Shown: positions 53,815-64,000 of the stretch, one piece after another
Position numbering within the stretch: position 1 is the stretch's first letter
How the letters are laid out: every line of letters starts with the position of its first letter
Source of the DNA: Phlegmacium glaucopus
Taxonomy: Eukaryota; Basidiomycota; Agaricomycetes; Agaricales; Cortinariaceae
Direction of reading: 5' to 3'
DNA: 64,000 nucleotides
Assembly (NCBI GenBank): GCA_015039465.1
Contig: MU130027.1
Span: forward strand, 1-64,000
The notes under the pieces: model-generated
Database searches by the model: none
Seen by the model: the letters and a program-made list of their open reading frames with translations, nothing else
What the model was told of the DNA's origin: nothing
Program-made: the position numbers and the translations under genes

Positions 53815-56082
53815 GACACTCATTCATTTGGAGGCTTGCGATCCATCGAGGAATTCTTCGAAAATATCGTGCCCTGCGGATGGCACTGCGACCTAGCTTG
53901 ACATTGCTCGTCGACGGTTTTCTTCTGACAAAAACTTGCCGGCTTAGGTTACAGTTGGACAGGTCCGGAGACCATGCATGATTGCATACTCGATCAGTTG
54001 CGCAGCATGCCATGGTATATTTGGGGATTAATTACACCTTTACTATCCACCTGTGCGCCGCACTGGCACGATATTCCGTGGTTTAGAAATAGTATATATG
54101 GGCCAATACACCGGGAGACATCAGCAGAGCCTATCAAGGGAGAACAATAGACGGTTATCAAAGGTCCAGAGATATAGATTGCACAACTGTTTCAGGGAGA
54201 GTCTTGGCTTGGAACTTTCACCAAGGAAACTCCACACCGGCGAAGTTCACAAGAGTTCACAGGTGTCCAAATCCACCTGGAACACATTTAGTCTCTTCCC
54301 ATGAGAATCACCGTTACTGGCCGTGGCAAGCCGTGGCACCGCAACAAGCAACAACATCCAACTGTTCATTCTAATAATAATATTGTTCATTCCCCGACAA
54401 AATCGCCTGTAAGGATTCTTGACGCTCAATGGAGCGATTTTGCCCTGAGTAACCGAGGATGGTGTTCAAAAAGAGTTGATGGCCAACGGAAAAGACATGG
54501 CTCCACCTTTTTCTCCTGCGTCTCAAACAGCCACTTTCAGCAGGGCACCCTGAGCAATCACTCTTTTCTAGGTCCTCGGGCTATATACAGGCTCCCACAG
54601 GTGGAGCCACTGCCTCACTGCGATGTTTGTAGACCGTAAATTAGTCCATTCTCCTCTCTACTAGCACATACAATAGTTGCCATCGTCGATATCATAGTGT
54701 TTCTACCTCAAAGAAATGGGCAATATGGAGGCAGCTTAGAGTATTAGTGAGAATGATTGCGTATACTGAAAATGGTTGTTTACAACCAAAACATAGGCGC
54801 AGTAGGGTCAAAGTTGCCGCAGACCGTAGCCGTAGATCCGTAGACCTCCCACAGTAGCTGACGAATTAGTTGGAATGTCTTCCAACAGAAATGATGTCAG
54901 CAGGATGCTTCGGAAAAATAAGGTTGGAGAGAACACTATATATTGTCAATATGCATGCAACTTCGTAAGCGGCGACAGTGCGACACAATGTTGGACTGCG
55001 TCACGTTACACCAGACGTTTGTCTTCTGGTCCGCATTCCAGAATCCTGCAAGTCTAAGTATGTAGGTCATGAGCGATGGTCGGATCCCTGGTCGTTGCTG
55101 GTGATGTAGCTGGGATTCGAATCTTTGACAGATGAGGTGAAAACACTAAATCTGAGCAGGTTCTGTGGAAGTTCAGGAACAGCTTGAAGTCTGGTGGTGC
55201 GATAAAACAGGGTTACAATTGTGGAAGTGTGCCTAGCGAAGTTCCCTTATATTGCTTCTACCTGGTAAGTTAAAATTTTTGATGTTATGCAAGAGCAGAT
55301 GGAGGAGCAGAAGAGTGTGGCCCTGTATTGGACATGGTTGCTACACGTGCCATTCTCCAAGGATGTAACGCGATGTCGGACGAAGAACAAATTCTGTTCG
55401 AATCTTACTTTAACTTATGAGTTGGTACCTTCCTCGTGGTGCGTTTGCAGTGACTGATCATGGATTGGTCATGCTTCAACGGAAATGTCAGGCTGACCAT
55501 CCTAAAAGGTCACCAGTACCGGAATAATTGGCGAAGATGACAACTTGCATCCCAGGTCTGGCAGAATTAGAGCGTCTGTGGACGGTCCATCGATTGCCAT
55601 GTCCGAATCGGAGAAGAGGAACATGTCATATGTTCGCCGTGGTCATATATCCGTATTTCGATAGAGAACAGTGGTTCGCCGTGGTCATATTCCATCAGTA
55701 TTTCGATAGAGAACAGGTGCTGGAGCAACTGGACGCTGAACCAAACACGGCACTCTTTTTTTTGCGGACGATTCTTGGACGATTCCAAACGAAATCTCAC
55801 CATAGAAAAATCAGGGCAAAACACACATGTTATATTTTTACTGTGGATTTTTGCTAACAAGCCCGAGGAACTAGGAGCTCGCTCGTGGTGTACCAATGCA
55901 TCACCTTTTTGCCTAAGCGACCAGATAGCACGACGACCCAATGTGGATAAACCTCCCAGTGCAATTCGTAACGCTGACCGGTGGGCACTCCCCTTATATG
56001 AGCTCGCAGTTGGAGAACAGGCCAGCTCTATTGACCAACAAAAAAGTTTACTCGGGATGGAGTTTTGGATTCGACAGTTCAA
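53815..56082. other. Long intergenic region
   Basis: No gene is supported. A direct repeat (CGCCGTGGTCATAT...TTTCGATAGAGAACAG) occurs at 55635-55670 and 55677-55715. Overlapping ORFs on both strands (55528-56272) have no recognisable domain or splice structure. Confidence 0.4.
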
Positions 56083-57502
56083 TTACAACTTTGACAACAA
56101 CGGCAACAGTTTGGTCGAATCTCCATCCCACAAGCTCCAAATGAGCCCTTTGTCGGGGCCAAGGCCTTCCCTTGATAACTCCCTATACGCTTCTTCGACT
56201 CCAGCAGCTCCATACACACGTTTCAACTCAACCCAGCCAGTACAATCCTCCATGACTTCTTTCCAAGCTTGATTTTGCCGACGGAAGATCTCCAAAACAG
56301 GGATTTGATGCCGTCGAATGTCGAGCCATTCAGGCATAAAGAAAAATTCTTCCTGAGGCCAAAATGCTGATGTCGAAGTACTAGTGTTGGCATCAGATGC
56401 ACTACCTTCTGATACATTGAAAGGATTGGTTCCAAGCTTCTCAGGCGTTGTATCGGCCGTGGAAGGTTGGAGATTCGTTAGTCCCAGGGCGATGTGACCT
56501 GCCAATTTGCCAGTGTAAGGCGAAGCGAAATGGGCGTGTATCCGTTTATTCAGCTTTTCGTTTCCAGCCACGTCTACATAAAGCCACCTACTATCCCGCC
56601 CTCCTTGAAAGGAACGGGCGGATGTGAACGAGTCGTATTCGAGCACTTCGTGATAAAGTTCAAGCCGTTTCGTGAAATCAACATTTCCTTTAGAGGTAAG
56701 TCCGATGATTTTTGTGTTTCTGCTGATTTCACCACGACGAATACGTTTTCTAATCAGATAGGCAAGACAAAACGCCGTTTTGGATGAGGCGGATGAGATG
56801 AGGACGCTGGAAACCCCAGCGCGGTAGTTGGAACTGTATATCCAGTCTTCGCACCAATATGAAGTCCAGAATAATGGACGGTAGAGCATTGTGAGATCTT
56901 CCGCAATAGAAGTCGGAGTATACTGTGGATCCGCAGTGCATCGGAGGATTTGGTTGTAAGGGCGACGATCTATGGGTAGTTTGTTTCTAAGGGACTTTGT
57001 GGAAGTTCCGATTTGCGAACGTACCTGCCGGTAGATGGGGTCGAGAAACATAGAAGGAGAATTTATTCACGTCGGAAGAGGAGAGAGGGACCAAAAGGTA
57101 GCGTGTTGGTGCAAAATAGCCGTAGACACGCTCACCCTCTTGAATTTTAGGATGAGATGACTTTGTGATTGTCCCGAATCCCCATACAGGGATTAAGCCG
57201 TGCGTTTTTGGCGACACAGAACTTGCTTTGCATTCTGGTGCGGGGTGAAAATCAAAGTATCTGAGGCAAATTAGAGACCATTAGCAGAACACTAAGAGCA
57301 AGGCTCACCGAAAATGGGGGTGTTCACCTAACGCTTGATAGGTTATATTGTTCGCTGAGAAGCCAAAACGGTCCACCTTGATAAGGACATGGTTTGGGGG
57401 ACAGTTAAGAGGTTTAGTAGAAACAACAAGGATAGGTGTGTTTGGGTCTTGGCCCGATGATGGGCGTGGTGAACAAAGGCTGGTATTAATGTCAGTTGAC
57501 AT
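56083..57502 (-). CDS. DUF2855 family protein
   Basis: Three exons (57502-57309, 57260-57025, 56969-56083) sum to 1317 bases, 438 residues. The N-terminus reads VLIKVDRFGFSANNITYQ, resembling the start of quinone-oxidoreductase-like (MDR) folds. GFGTITKSSHP, GERVYGYF, FYVSRPHLPADRRPYNQ and VSSVLISSASSKTAFCLAYL follow, the last a likely nucleotide-binding strand-turn-helix. WLYVDVAGNEKLN and a C-terminal WKEVMEDCTGWVELKRVYG complete it. This order is that of DUF2855, whose activity is unknown. The start at 57502 follows an in-frame TAG. All phases agree. Confidence 0.8.
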
Positions 57503-57523
57503 CGATAGCAAGGCAAAGGGGGG

Positions 57524-57805
57524 CTAATATCGGTCCTTGGATGACTGCAGAGGTCTTGAAAACTTTCTTATTATATGGAGGATCGGAATAAATAGTGACC
57601 GGTTGACCGGTGTCATCAATCCGGAGTGCATATCGCCGCTTCCTTCGAGGTTGGTTTTGGGGCGACCTGCGAATTGATCTACGAAAAGTAACAATGGTTC
57701 GACTGATACTGGAGACACAGATAACAATATACACGGTTTACCGTTGGTTGTGTTATCTGCCCGGCAAAGTCCGAAAATAGCACCGTTGACCAGTATTTCA
57801 ACCAT
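57524..57805 (-). CDS. Small hypothetical protein, splicing uncertain
   Basis: The ATG at 57805 opens MVEILVNGAIFGLCRADNTT. A GTAAAC donor at about 57740 suggests an intron, but joining to the downstream sequence leaves two possible frames. One ends in RIDDTGQPVTIYSDPPYNKK (to 57492, overlapping the DUF2855 start); the other ends at 57524. I do not recognise it. It may share a promoter region with, or belong to, the DUF2855 transcript. Confidence 0.3.
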   Translation of the reverse strand: MVEILVNGAIFGLCRADNTTNGKPCILLSVSPVSVEPLLLFVDQFAGRPKTNLEGSGDMHSGLMTPVNRSLFIPILHIIRKFSRPLQSSKDRY

Positions 57806-58965
57806 TGTGAGCTCAAAAATAAGTAATGAGTGAAGTCTCAGTGTAAATTCATGAAAATTTATGTTTAGAATAATTCTATCTCCTAAAATATATGAAAGGT
57901 GCCTTTGTTGAGGCCGTAAAAATCAAGATGTTGTCTGCCTCAGACTATGTTAATTGAATGTTATCTACCACAGCCAATCAGATGCCTCTGTTATCTGTCA
58001 ACTGGAACATTTTACTCCCAAGTTTAGAATTATTATGTTCCCAAATTTTTAATTTACAACCAAATCAAATTTTACTAGTGTGCCAGACAGAAGAGAGAAA
58101 ATGTTTTGAATGTAAATTTCTTCCCTGCACAGCCACATTATCTGCTATGCCTACAGATTTATACATTGAGACTCTGTCAAGCTACCAAATACAAATACAA
58201 GCTGACCTTAATTTAATTAATAGCTGTGCAACTATAATACAGCAAGAATGGAGTTATTCAGCATTGTAAACAGAAAAAGTTATGAGTCTTACAAAGTAAG
58301 GATCATTCCTTTTGAGTGTCACAGTTTCAGGGAAGTATATATGGAAATTCATAATGTAACTATCTCCATTTGTTTTTGTTTCTTTATTCTTACTTAGTTT
58401 CAACACATGACATCAGCAAAACAGCAAGAAATAACTTTTTTGACTTTTTGGCTTTACAGAGAGAATTTGTAAAGTCTTAAGTTCATAAAGTACTAAAGTG
58501 TTGTTCAGGACCTGCATAGAGTCAGAAAAATTTGTAAAGTCTGTAAAGTCTGTAAAGCCCACAGTAATGCATCAGACTAGTGAATGCTAGTGGGGGGATT
58601 GAATGGGAAGTGCTGGCCTTTATATAAGTAATGGGCCTCAGGGTTAGTTTGCTAGAATATTCTAACTGTTCTTGGCATTGACTAGTGGTTTCATGTATCT
58701 AATTGATGGAATATTCTGGAACATTGACTCTGAAGTCATTTAATTATATAAACACCCCCACTTTGCACCCAATCCCCCCAGTAGGCATTCACAATCTCAC
58801 TCTTACTTGCATAAATAATAGGTGCTATTGGTAAATACTAAAGGCCATGATGTAGAATTTTGAGTGAATGTGATTGACATTCTTATTTATAAACAACTGT
58901 CAATAATTATTGGCCAGCAAATCACATGTTGACATACAAATGATATGATCTAAAGAAAGGTTATC
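57806..58965. other. AT-rich non-coding stretch
   Basis: No confident gene. The ORF 57958-58269 has a Cys/Leu-rich translation without recognised motifs. TGTAAAGTCTGTAAAGTC repeats occur near 58530. Confidence 0.35.
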
Positions 58966-59400
58966 TGTTACGGCGACTATAAGCTTGCACTCGCGTTCGG
59001 TGCTGGGCAAATAGACCAAGTAACTAGGGACTGTTGTACAGTTACAATCGTATTCCCACAGGTAAGACTTAAGGACGTCGAGTTTCTGAGCAAGCTAGTA
59101 GATTAAGACCGTAGGATACAAAGGTCTAAACTAAGGATTGTAGCTATGGGTATGGCTCTTATATACTAGGGAGTCGAGTCAGAGATAAGGGGATGGTCCG
59201 TGCTAGGGATACGAGTCGGTACGAGTCAAAGATAAGGGAAGCGGGAGCGATGGATATATATAGTACAAGGAAGGTTCAGGGCAAAGGGTAGGTTGGGGAA
59301 TGATGGTGTAAGAAGGGGAACGATAAGGGAAAGGGTAATGTACAGTAGAAGAAGGGAGAAAGAGGATAGGGGGCTATGCGCGTACCAGACGTTCATAACA
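58966..59400 (-). repeat. 3' LTR of the right-hand gypsy (435 bases)
   Basis: It begins TGTTACGGCGAC and ends GTTCATAACA, with TGTTA/TAACA inverted ends. The interior is GGGA- and AAGG-rich with a TATATATA run at 59252. It lies 16 bases beyond the stop of the last ORF. The partner 5' LTR must be to the right, outside the window. Confidence 0.6.
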
Positions 59401-59416
59401 TTAGCCCACTGTTAGC

Positions 59417-60184
59417 CTAAAGATCGTCCTCGATTTTATTGTTCTTGAAGTATTCCGCTAGTTCTTGTTTCTGTTGGTCTTCTTCTTGTTGGTCGAGTCG
59501 TAAGTTGATTTTGATCTTGTGTTCGGAAAGAGTAAGAATTTGTGCCATCTTGAGTGCTTGTGCGGCAACGTTGATGTCTTTCCACGTCCGAGTGTTGGCT
59601 TGATGACTTCCATAACGGGGGTTGTAGATAACCCAAAGAAGAGAGGCGAATTGTTTGGCAGTGATTCCAGGAAGTTCAATGGCATCGAATACGTTGGTTC
59701 CGCGAATTTTGGACTGTGCGATGGTTTGTCCATCAGCTAAGGTGGCGTCGACGAAAGCCAGTCGTTCTGCGAGCCATATGGATTCTCGATTGAAGAAATA
59801 TCGGTGGACTCTGAAGCGAATATGTTCGGTTTGGAAGAAAAAGTGACCGCCTGCGATATGGAGCATAGGAGGAAGTTGTCCTGGTCGAAAGATAGGAGTT
59901 CCATTGTTGGGTGTGATGTCTTCGACATAGTCGAGAAATTGGTCGATATCGCTATCCATAGCGGTAGCGGTGTTGAAGTTCATATTAGCAGTAGTGATGC
60001 AAGCGGCAGATGCGAGGGCCATAGTGTAGAAGAGGCGGTAAGGGAATGGAAGGGATAGGTTGTGAGTTCTTATAAGGAGAAATAGAGTCAGAGATAGAGG
60101 GGAGTCATAAATATGCGGAGGGATATTCTTAGCGTATGACTCAATGTTCTCCGGTAAGGTTACCGTCTTCGTCTCCGTCGACAT
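59417..60184 (-). CDS. BTB/POZ-like ORF downstream of pol
   Basis: From the ATG at 60184 (or 60022, MALASAACITTANM) the protein runs to 59417. The central part, FFFQTEHIRFRVHRYFFNRE, then GTNVFDAIELPGITAKQF and FASLLWVIYNPRYG, followed by AAQALKMAQILTL, follows the layout of Agaricomycete BTB/POZ domains (strand V.F.V.R, ELPG/ELEGV, then F..LL..LY.P and a helix). It ends in a charged coil, KINLRLDQQEEDQQKQ. BTB domains mediate protein pairing. A host-derived BTB would be unusual in a retrotransposon. The domain call is from pattern alone. Confidence 0.5.
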   Translation of the reverse strand: MSTETKTVTLPENIESYAKNIPPHIYDSPLSLTLFLLIRTHNLSLPFPYRLFYTMALASAACITTANMNFNTATAMDSDIDQFLDYVEDITPNNGTPIFRPGQLPPMLHIAGGHFFFQTEHIRFRVHRYFFNRESIWLAERLAFVDATLADGQTIAQSKIRGTNVFDAIELPGITAKQFASLLWVIYNPRYGSHQANTRTWKDINVAAQALKMAQILTLSEHKIKINLRLDQQEEDQQKQELAEYFKNNKIEDDL

Positions 60185-61274
60185 CGTAGAATCCGGTTCC
60201 GTATATGTCGGGATCTGAGTCTTCTTCTTTCTTGACTTTAGATTTGCATCGACAAGTGTTGCCGTCGGTCTTTCCTCGGCACCAAGCAACGTGGTCGTAA
60301 AAGAGGGGGAGTCGACAGTTAGGACAGAGTTCTGGTTCTTGTCGTCTTCGCTTGGGGAGAGGGGCTCGGTCTTCTTCGTGGTTCTTAGGGCAAGTACTAG
60401 GCCAGTGTCCAGGAGCGACTCGTTTGCAGACAGAGCATTTGTAGGCACCGCATTCTTGTTTGCGATGTCCGATGGTTCCGCATTGAAAACATTTGGGTCG
60501 ACTAGTAGGTGCCCGTGTTGTGTATGGGATCGATCAGATTAAAGGGATGTTGGCTTCAGATGGTTGTCTAGTAAGTGGTTGGGGACGAATACGAGTTCCG
60601 GTTTCTTCGGAAGGGTCGTTGAGAGGAATATTGTTAGGAAATGTAGCAGGAGAATTGGGAGGGATTGGGATCCATATATTGACAGTGGGGGTCGTCAGAG
60701 TCAAAGTTTGTTCAATCCGTTTACTGAGTCCATTGATTTCGAGGCGAGGGATAAGTTGTCGAATATTGTGTTCTTGGGTTGCATTAGTTTGTCGTAATTC
60801 TTGTGCCATTTTGATCAGGCCTTCGGCCATCTTTTCTAGGGTATTCGCTTGGGGGAGTACCAGTCGATGGTGGCAGTAGGCGATGTCGAATGTTTTGAAA
60901 TCAGAGTCATGGGTCCAGTCTCGAAGATGGTCTCGTACATAGGTTCGATAGTGGGAATATGTGGGGAACTGAGAGTCGAATATTTGGGTGATATCTTGGA
61001 TTCTGAATTGTTGGTTGGTGGTAGTGGAACTTGTAGGGGAAGATGGGGGGAGTGGGAATTGCGTAGCAAGGAATGTGGTGTGAGCATTGAGGGGTTCGTT
61101 CTCGAGAATGGTGGCAAGGGATGCGGTAGTGCTGAGGGTCGAGGTAGTTGAAGGGGTTGTGGACGAGGGAGTCATAGAGGGAGCAGTCAGAGGGGGGATA
61201 TTTTCTTTGTTGTCGTTACTATAGTCGATGTCGTTTCTTGTAGGCTTGGAGGAGTTCTTGTGCATTGGTGACAT
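60141..61274 (-). CDS. Zinc-knuckle ORF after pol, with an in-frame TGA
   Basis: The ATG at 61274 lies inside the end of pol (56-base overlap, different frame). The N-terminal part is Ser/Thr/Pro-rich, with a helical core around [24 protein letters not shown] at 60534-60536 interrupts the frame. Beyond it the same frame encodes [14 protein letters not shown], a canonical CCHC knuckle, then [16 protein letters not shown] and [16 protein letters not shown], and ends at 60141. Nucleic-acid binding is implied. The TGA might be decay, or might be read through; the conserved knuckles after it favour recent loss or readthrough. Confidence 0.55.
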
Positions 61275-63963
61275 TTCGTTCGGGTTCCCAGGTGTTTTCT
61301 GCAGTTGAGTATCCTTTCCATTTTATAAGAAAGGCGTGTCCTCTTCCCTGTCGTCTGTGGGAGATTACTGACTCGACTTCGTATTCGAGTTGTCCTTCTA
61401 TAAGGTCAGGAGGTGGTTGTGGGAAATTATCGCCATAAACTCCATTTGTCTTGTAAGGGGAAAGTAGCGTGATATGGATGACTGGGTGGATTCTCCAGGA
61501 GCGAGGTAATTCCAGGCGGTAGCTGAGGGGATTTAGAACTTCGATGATTTTAAAGGGGCCTTCTCGCTTAGGTGCCATTTTCTTGGTTTCGTATCGTAGT
61601 TTGAGGTATCGTGACTCGAGCCACACCTTATCTCCTACTTTGAATGGGGTGAAACCTCGGGTAATGCGTTCAGTCATGACTTGTCGTGCGAGTTCATGGG
61701 CTGCATTGGCTTCTTTCCGAGCTTCTTGGAGATTAAGGAGTCGTTCTTGGGTATCGGGAATGTTGGTTCTGGGAAATGCGGTGGGGATAGCGGTTGGGTT
61801 GTAACCCATTTGGAGGAACAAGGGAGATTCTTTTTGCGTAGCATGTGGTTTGGTGTTGTAAGAGAATTCGAGGGTAGGGAGGTATTGTCGCCATTGGTCA
61901 GGGTTATTTGCACAGAAGATGGATAAGTAAGCTTCAATTTCTTGGTTTGCTCGTTCGGTAGCTCCGTCTGTCTGAGGGTGGTGGGCCGTACTCATGACTA
62001 GGTTGATGCCAAGGAGTCGTCCTAATTCTCGGAATACATGGGAAGCGAATTGAGGGCCACGGTCGGAGATAGCTTTGTCCGGTAATCCGTATCTTTTGTA
62101 GAGTGAGTCAAGTAAAATAGAGGCGGTCCCGTTGGCATCGATCGTTTTGTTGCATGGAGTTAGAATTACCCCCTTCGTAGACCCGTGGTCGACCACGACC
62201 ATGATAGAGTCAAAGCCGTCAGAGGGGGGGAGATCCGTGATGAAGTCCATAGTGATCAGAGAGAATGGGCGGAGCTGTTCCGATTTAATCGGATGAAGGG
62301 GCGGGGAAATGGGGTGTCGGTTTATCTTGTGTTGTTGGCATATGGCACAACCGTCAACGTAGTTCCGGATGAAAGTAGCCATGCCAGGCCACCAGTAGTC
62401 ACGTTGGACCAGATTTTGAGTGACAAGGCGTCCGGGGTGTCCGGCGGGTATAGAGTCATGGTGTTTTCGAACAATATCGCGTCGTAAAGTCAAATTATCA
62501 GGGACGTAGCAGCGATCCTTATAAAAGACTAGGTCACCGTCGGTTCGCCAGTCGCTAAGGGCAGAGTGCATAGGGAGGGGTCCGCCATGAAGAAGGGCAT
62601 GTAGAGCTGTTTTGACGACGTCGTCCATTTGTTTTGTAGCGGTTATAAGGTCTTGTAATTCCATATCGATGGCGTTAACAAAGAGGTTGTTGGGAAGTAA
62701 AGTGCGGTCTTCGTTATCGTTTTCCATTCCAACGGTAAGGTCAGCGCGTCGGGAGAGGGCATCGGATTGTACCATTTGTGTTCCAGGGACGTGTGTAAGG
62801 TGAATGTCGAACTCGGAAAGGAAGAGGCTCCAGCGAGCCTGTCGTCGGTTGAGTTTTTGAGCAGTTTTGAAGTAGGTTAAGTTCTTGTGGTCTGAGCGTA
62901 TAGTGACTGGATATGGGTTTCCCATTAAGTAGTGTCGCCATTCTTTGAGTGCTCTAATGATGGCCAGTAGTTCGCGGTCGTAGATTTCGTAATTTCGTTC
63001 CGTGTTGTTGAAAGATTTAGATAAATATCCACAGGGGTGCCAGTCTCCGTTATTGTCTTGTTGTCGTAGTACTGCTCCTGAAGCATATTTGGAGGCGTCC
63101 GTTTCGAGTTCGAAGGGTTTTGTTGTGTCGGGCATTCGTAGAACTGGAGATTCGGTGAATTTCTTTTTGAGTGTTTCGAAAGCTTGGTTCCGTTCGGGTG
63201 TCCATTCGAATTTGGTGTCCTTTTTGAGTAAATCGTTAAGCGGTTTTGTCATGTTGCCATATCCTTGGATAAATCGTCGGTAGTAGTTACCAAAGCCCAG
63301 GAAAGATCGGATTTCTTTTACTGAGGTCGGTGCAGGCCAGTCTGCTATCCCAGTGAGTTTTACAGGGTCCATAGCGAGTTTGTTCTCTTCGATGACTAGT
63401 CCTAAGAATTCCACTTTGGTTTGCCAGAAAGCGCATTTCTCGGGTTTGAGGTAGAGGTCGTTGTCAGCGAGGCGTTGTAGAATTCGTCTCGTGTTTTCCA
63501 TGTTGTCGGCGATCGTTTTGGTGAATATAAAGATGTCGTCCATATAAATGACGACCCATCCTTCGGTAGTTTCGATTATGAATATTTCGTCCATCATTGC
63601 TTGAAACGTGGCGGGGGAGTTGCAAAGTCCGAAGAACATAACTGTAGGTTTGAAGAGTCCTTTGTTGGTTTTGAAGGCCGCTTTCCATTGGTCTCCGTCT
63701 CTGATTCGTACGTTGTTGTAACCCCATCGGATATCCAGTTTGGTGAAGTATTTGGCACCTTTGAGTTTGTCGATGAGTTCGGAGATGAGGGGAAGTGGAT
63801 AGGTATTCTTGACTGTTCCTTCGTTTAGCGTTCGGTAATCCTGTGTAGGGCGTACTTTTCCGTCTTTTTTGTCGACAAAGAAAAATGGTGATGCCATGGG
63901 GGATTTGGATGGTCGAATGTAGCCTTTTTCGAGGTTTTCCTTGAGGAATTTGTCCAGTTCCAT
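61219..63963 (-). CDS. pol of the right-hand gypsy (RT, RNase H, integrase, chromodomain)
   Basis: A 914-residue open frame; the ATG at 63963 is internal, since the frame continues upstream to the window edge with more pol. RT contains YMDDIFIF (about residue 140) and [12 protein letters not shown]. RNase H follows with [12 protein letters not shown] and RSDHKNL. Integrase has the HHCC finger ([12 protein letters not shown] ... CAICQQHK), [20 protein letters not shown] and [15 protein letters not shown] chromodomain closes the protein ([29 protein letters not shown]). Pol makes and integrates the cDNA. No stop or frameshift is visible. Confidence 0.9.
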   Translation of the reverse strand: MELDKFLKENLEKGYIRPSKSPMASPFFFVDKKDGKVRPTQDYRTLNEGTVKNTYPLPLISELIDKLKGAKYFTKLDIRWGYNNVRIRDGDQWKAAFKTNKGLFKPTVMFFGLCNSPATFQAMMDEIFIIETTEGWVVIYMDDIFIFTKTIADNMENTRRILQRLADNDLYLKPEKCAFWQTKVEFLGLVIEENKLAMDPVKLTGIADWPAPTSVKEIRSFLGFGNYYRRFIQGYGNMTKPLNDLLKKDTKFEWTPERNQAFETLKKKFTESPVLRMPDTTKPFELETDASKYASGAVLRQQDNNGDWHPCGYLSKSFNNTERNYEIYDRELLAIIRALKEWRHYLMGNPYPVTIRSDHKNLTYFKTAQKLNRRQARWSLFLSEFDIHLTHVPGTQMVQSDALSRRADLTVGMENDNEDRTLLPNNLFVNAIDMELQDLITATKQMDDVVKTALHALLHGGPLPMHSALSDWRTDGDLVFYKDRCYVPDNLTLRRDIVRKHHDSIPAGHPGRLVTQNLVQRDYWWPGMATFIRNYVDGCAICQQHKINRHPISPPLHPIKSEQLRPFSLITMDFITDLPPSDGFDSIMVVVDHGSTKGVILTPCNKTIDANGTASILLDSLYKRYGLPDKAISDRGPQFASHVFRELGRLLGINLVMSTAHHPQTDGATERANQEIEAYLSIFCANNPDQWRQYLPTLEFSYNTKPHATQKESPLFLQMGYNPTAIPTAFPRTNIPDTQERLLNLQEARKEANAAHELARQVMTERITRGFTPFKVGDKVWLESRYLKLRYETKKMAPKREGPFKIIEVLNPLSYRLELPRSWRIHPVIHITLLSPYKTNGVYGDNFPQPPPDLIEGQLEYEVESVISHRRQGRGHAFLIKWKGYSTAENTWEPERNVTNAQELLQAYKKRHRL

Positions 63964-64000
63964 TTGTTCCGGTTGTGTGAGTGGGTAAACTTTGCAATCA

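Larger units (their letters stand above)
58966..64000 (-). mobile_element. Ty3/gypsy chromovirus with two post-pol ORFs (partial)
   Basis: Minus-strand order is pol (at least RT onward), a zinc-knuckle ORF overlapping the end of pol, a BTB/POZ-like ORF, then the 3' LTR. Gag, protease and the 5' LTR are off the right edge. Pol is uninterrupted, so the copy may be young. Confidence 0.7.

Noticed and set aside
55085..55135. tRNA T-arm-like GGGATTCGAATC
   Set aside because: No matching acceptor stem, D-arm or anticodon arm could be built around it.
59519..63828. Plus-strand ORFs over the right-hand gypsy
   Set aside because: Antisense shadows of pol and the two downstream ORFs.

Overview
The window is nuclear DNA of a basidiomycete fungus, almost certainly an Agaricomycete. 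The intact genes have many GT-AG introns of about 50-75 bases. The mobile genes belong to families typical of mushroom genomes: KDZ and Plavaka transposases, chromodomain Ty3/gypsy and Ty1/copia elements, and a Myb/SANT-like protein. The transmembrane families are also Agaricomycete ones. I cannot name the species.

Layout. 1-39.7 kb is a nested, decayed transposon bed. It opens with the 3' part of a KDZ-type gene. A Ty3/gypsy element with identical 396-base LTRs follows, and its reverse transcriptase is split by a non-autonomous DNA element. Next come a chromovirus relic, a zinc-cysteine gene broken by a second such element, fragments of host-like genes (an SPT5-like protein and an ABC transporter), an inverted and interrupted copia element, a Myb/SANT gene and a decayed Plavaka transposase. 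39.7-57.8 kb is a gene island: a decayed multi-pass membrane protein, YVH1 phosphatase, cofactor-independent phosphoglycerate mutase, SRP14, a GNAT acetyltransferase, two tandem seven-TM paralogues and a DUF2855 protein. I rebuilt these intact genes exon by exon and each closes in frame. 58.9-64 kb is the 3' part of a second gypsy element, with two extra ORFs after pol.

Main results. (1) 9771-13410 is written backwards without being complemented. Read right to left it continues the gypsy LTR exactly for 301 bases and restores a target-site duplication, so it is most likely a data or assembly fault; its forward ORFs should be ignored. (2) At least five elements share termini (ACTTTACACTCCCCC-like) and, where both ends survive, 8-base target duplications, yet each has its own short subterminal palindromic repeats. 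(3) Decayed coding regions repeatedly carry nonsense codons best explained as CGA to TGA, a deamination signature. (4) The right-hand gypsy has a zinc-knuckle ORF overlapping the end of pol, then a BTB/POZ-like ORF before its LTR.

There are two N gaps (13872-14365 and 28889-28988). The second lies at the edge of a 0.93-kb exact duplication that may be an assembly artefact. No CRISPR, rRNA or convincing tRNA was seen.
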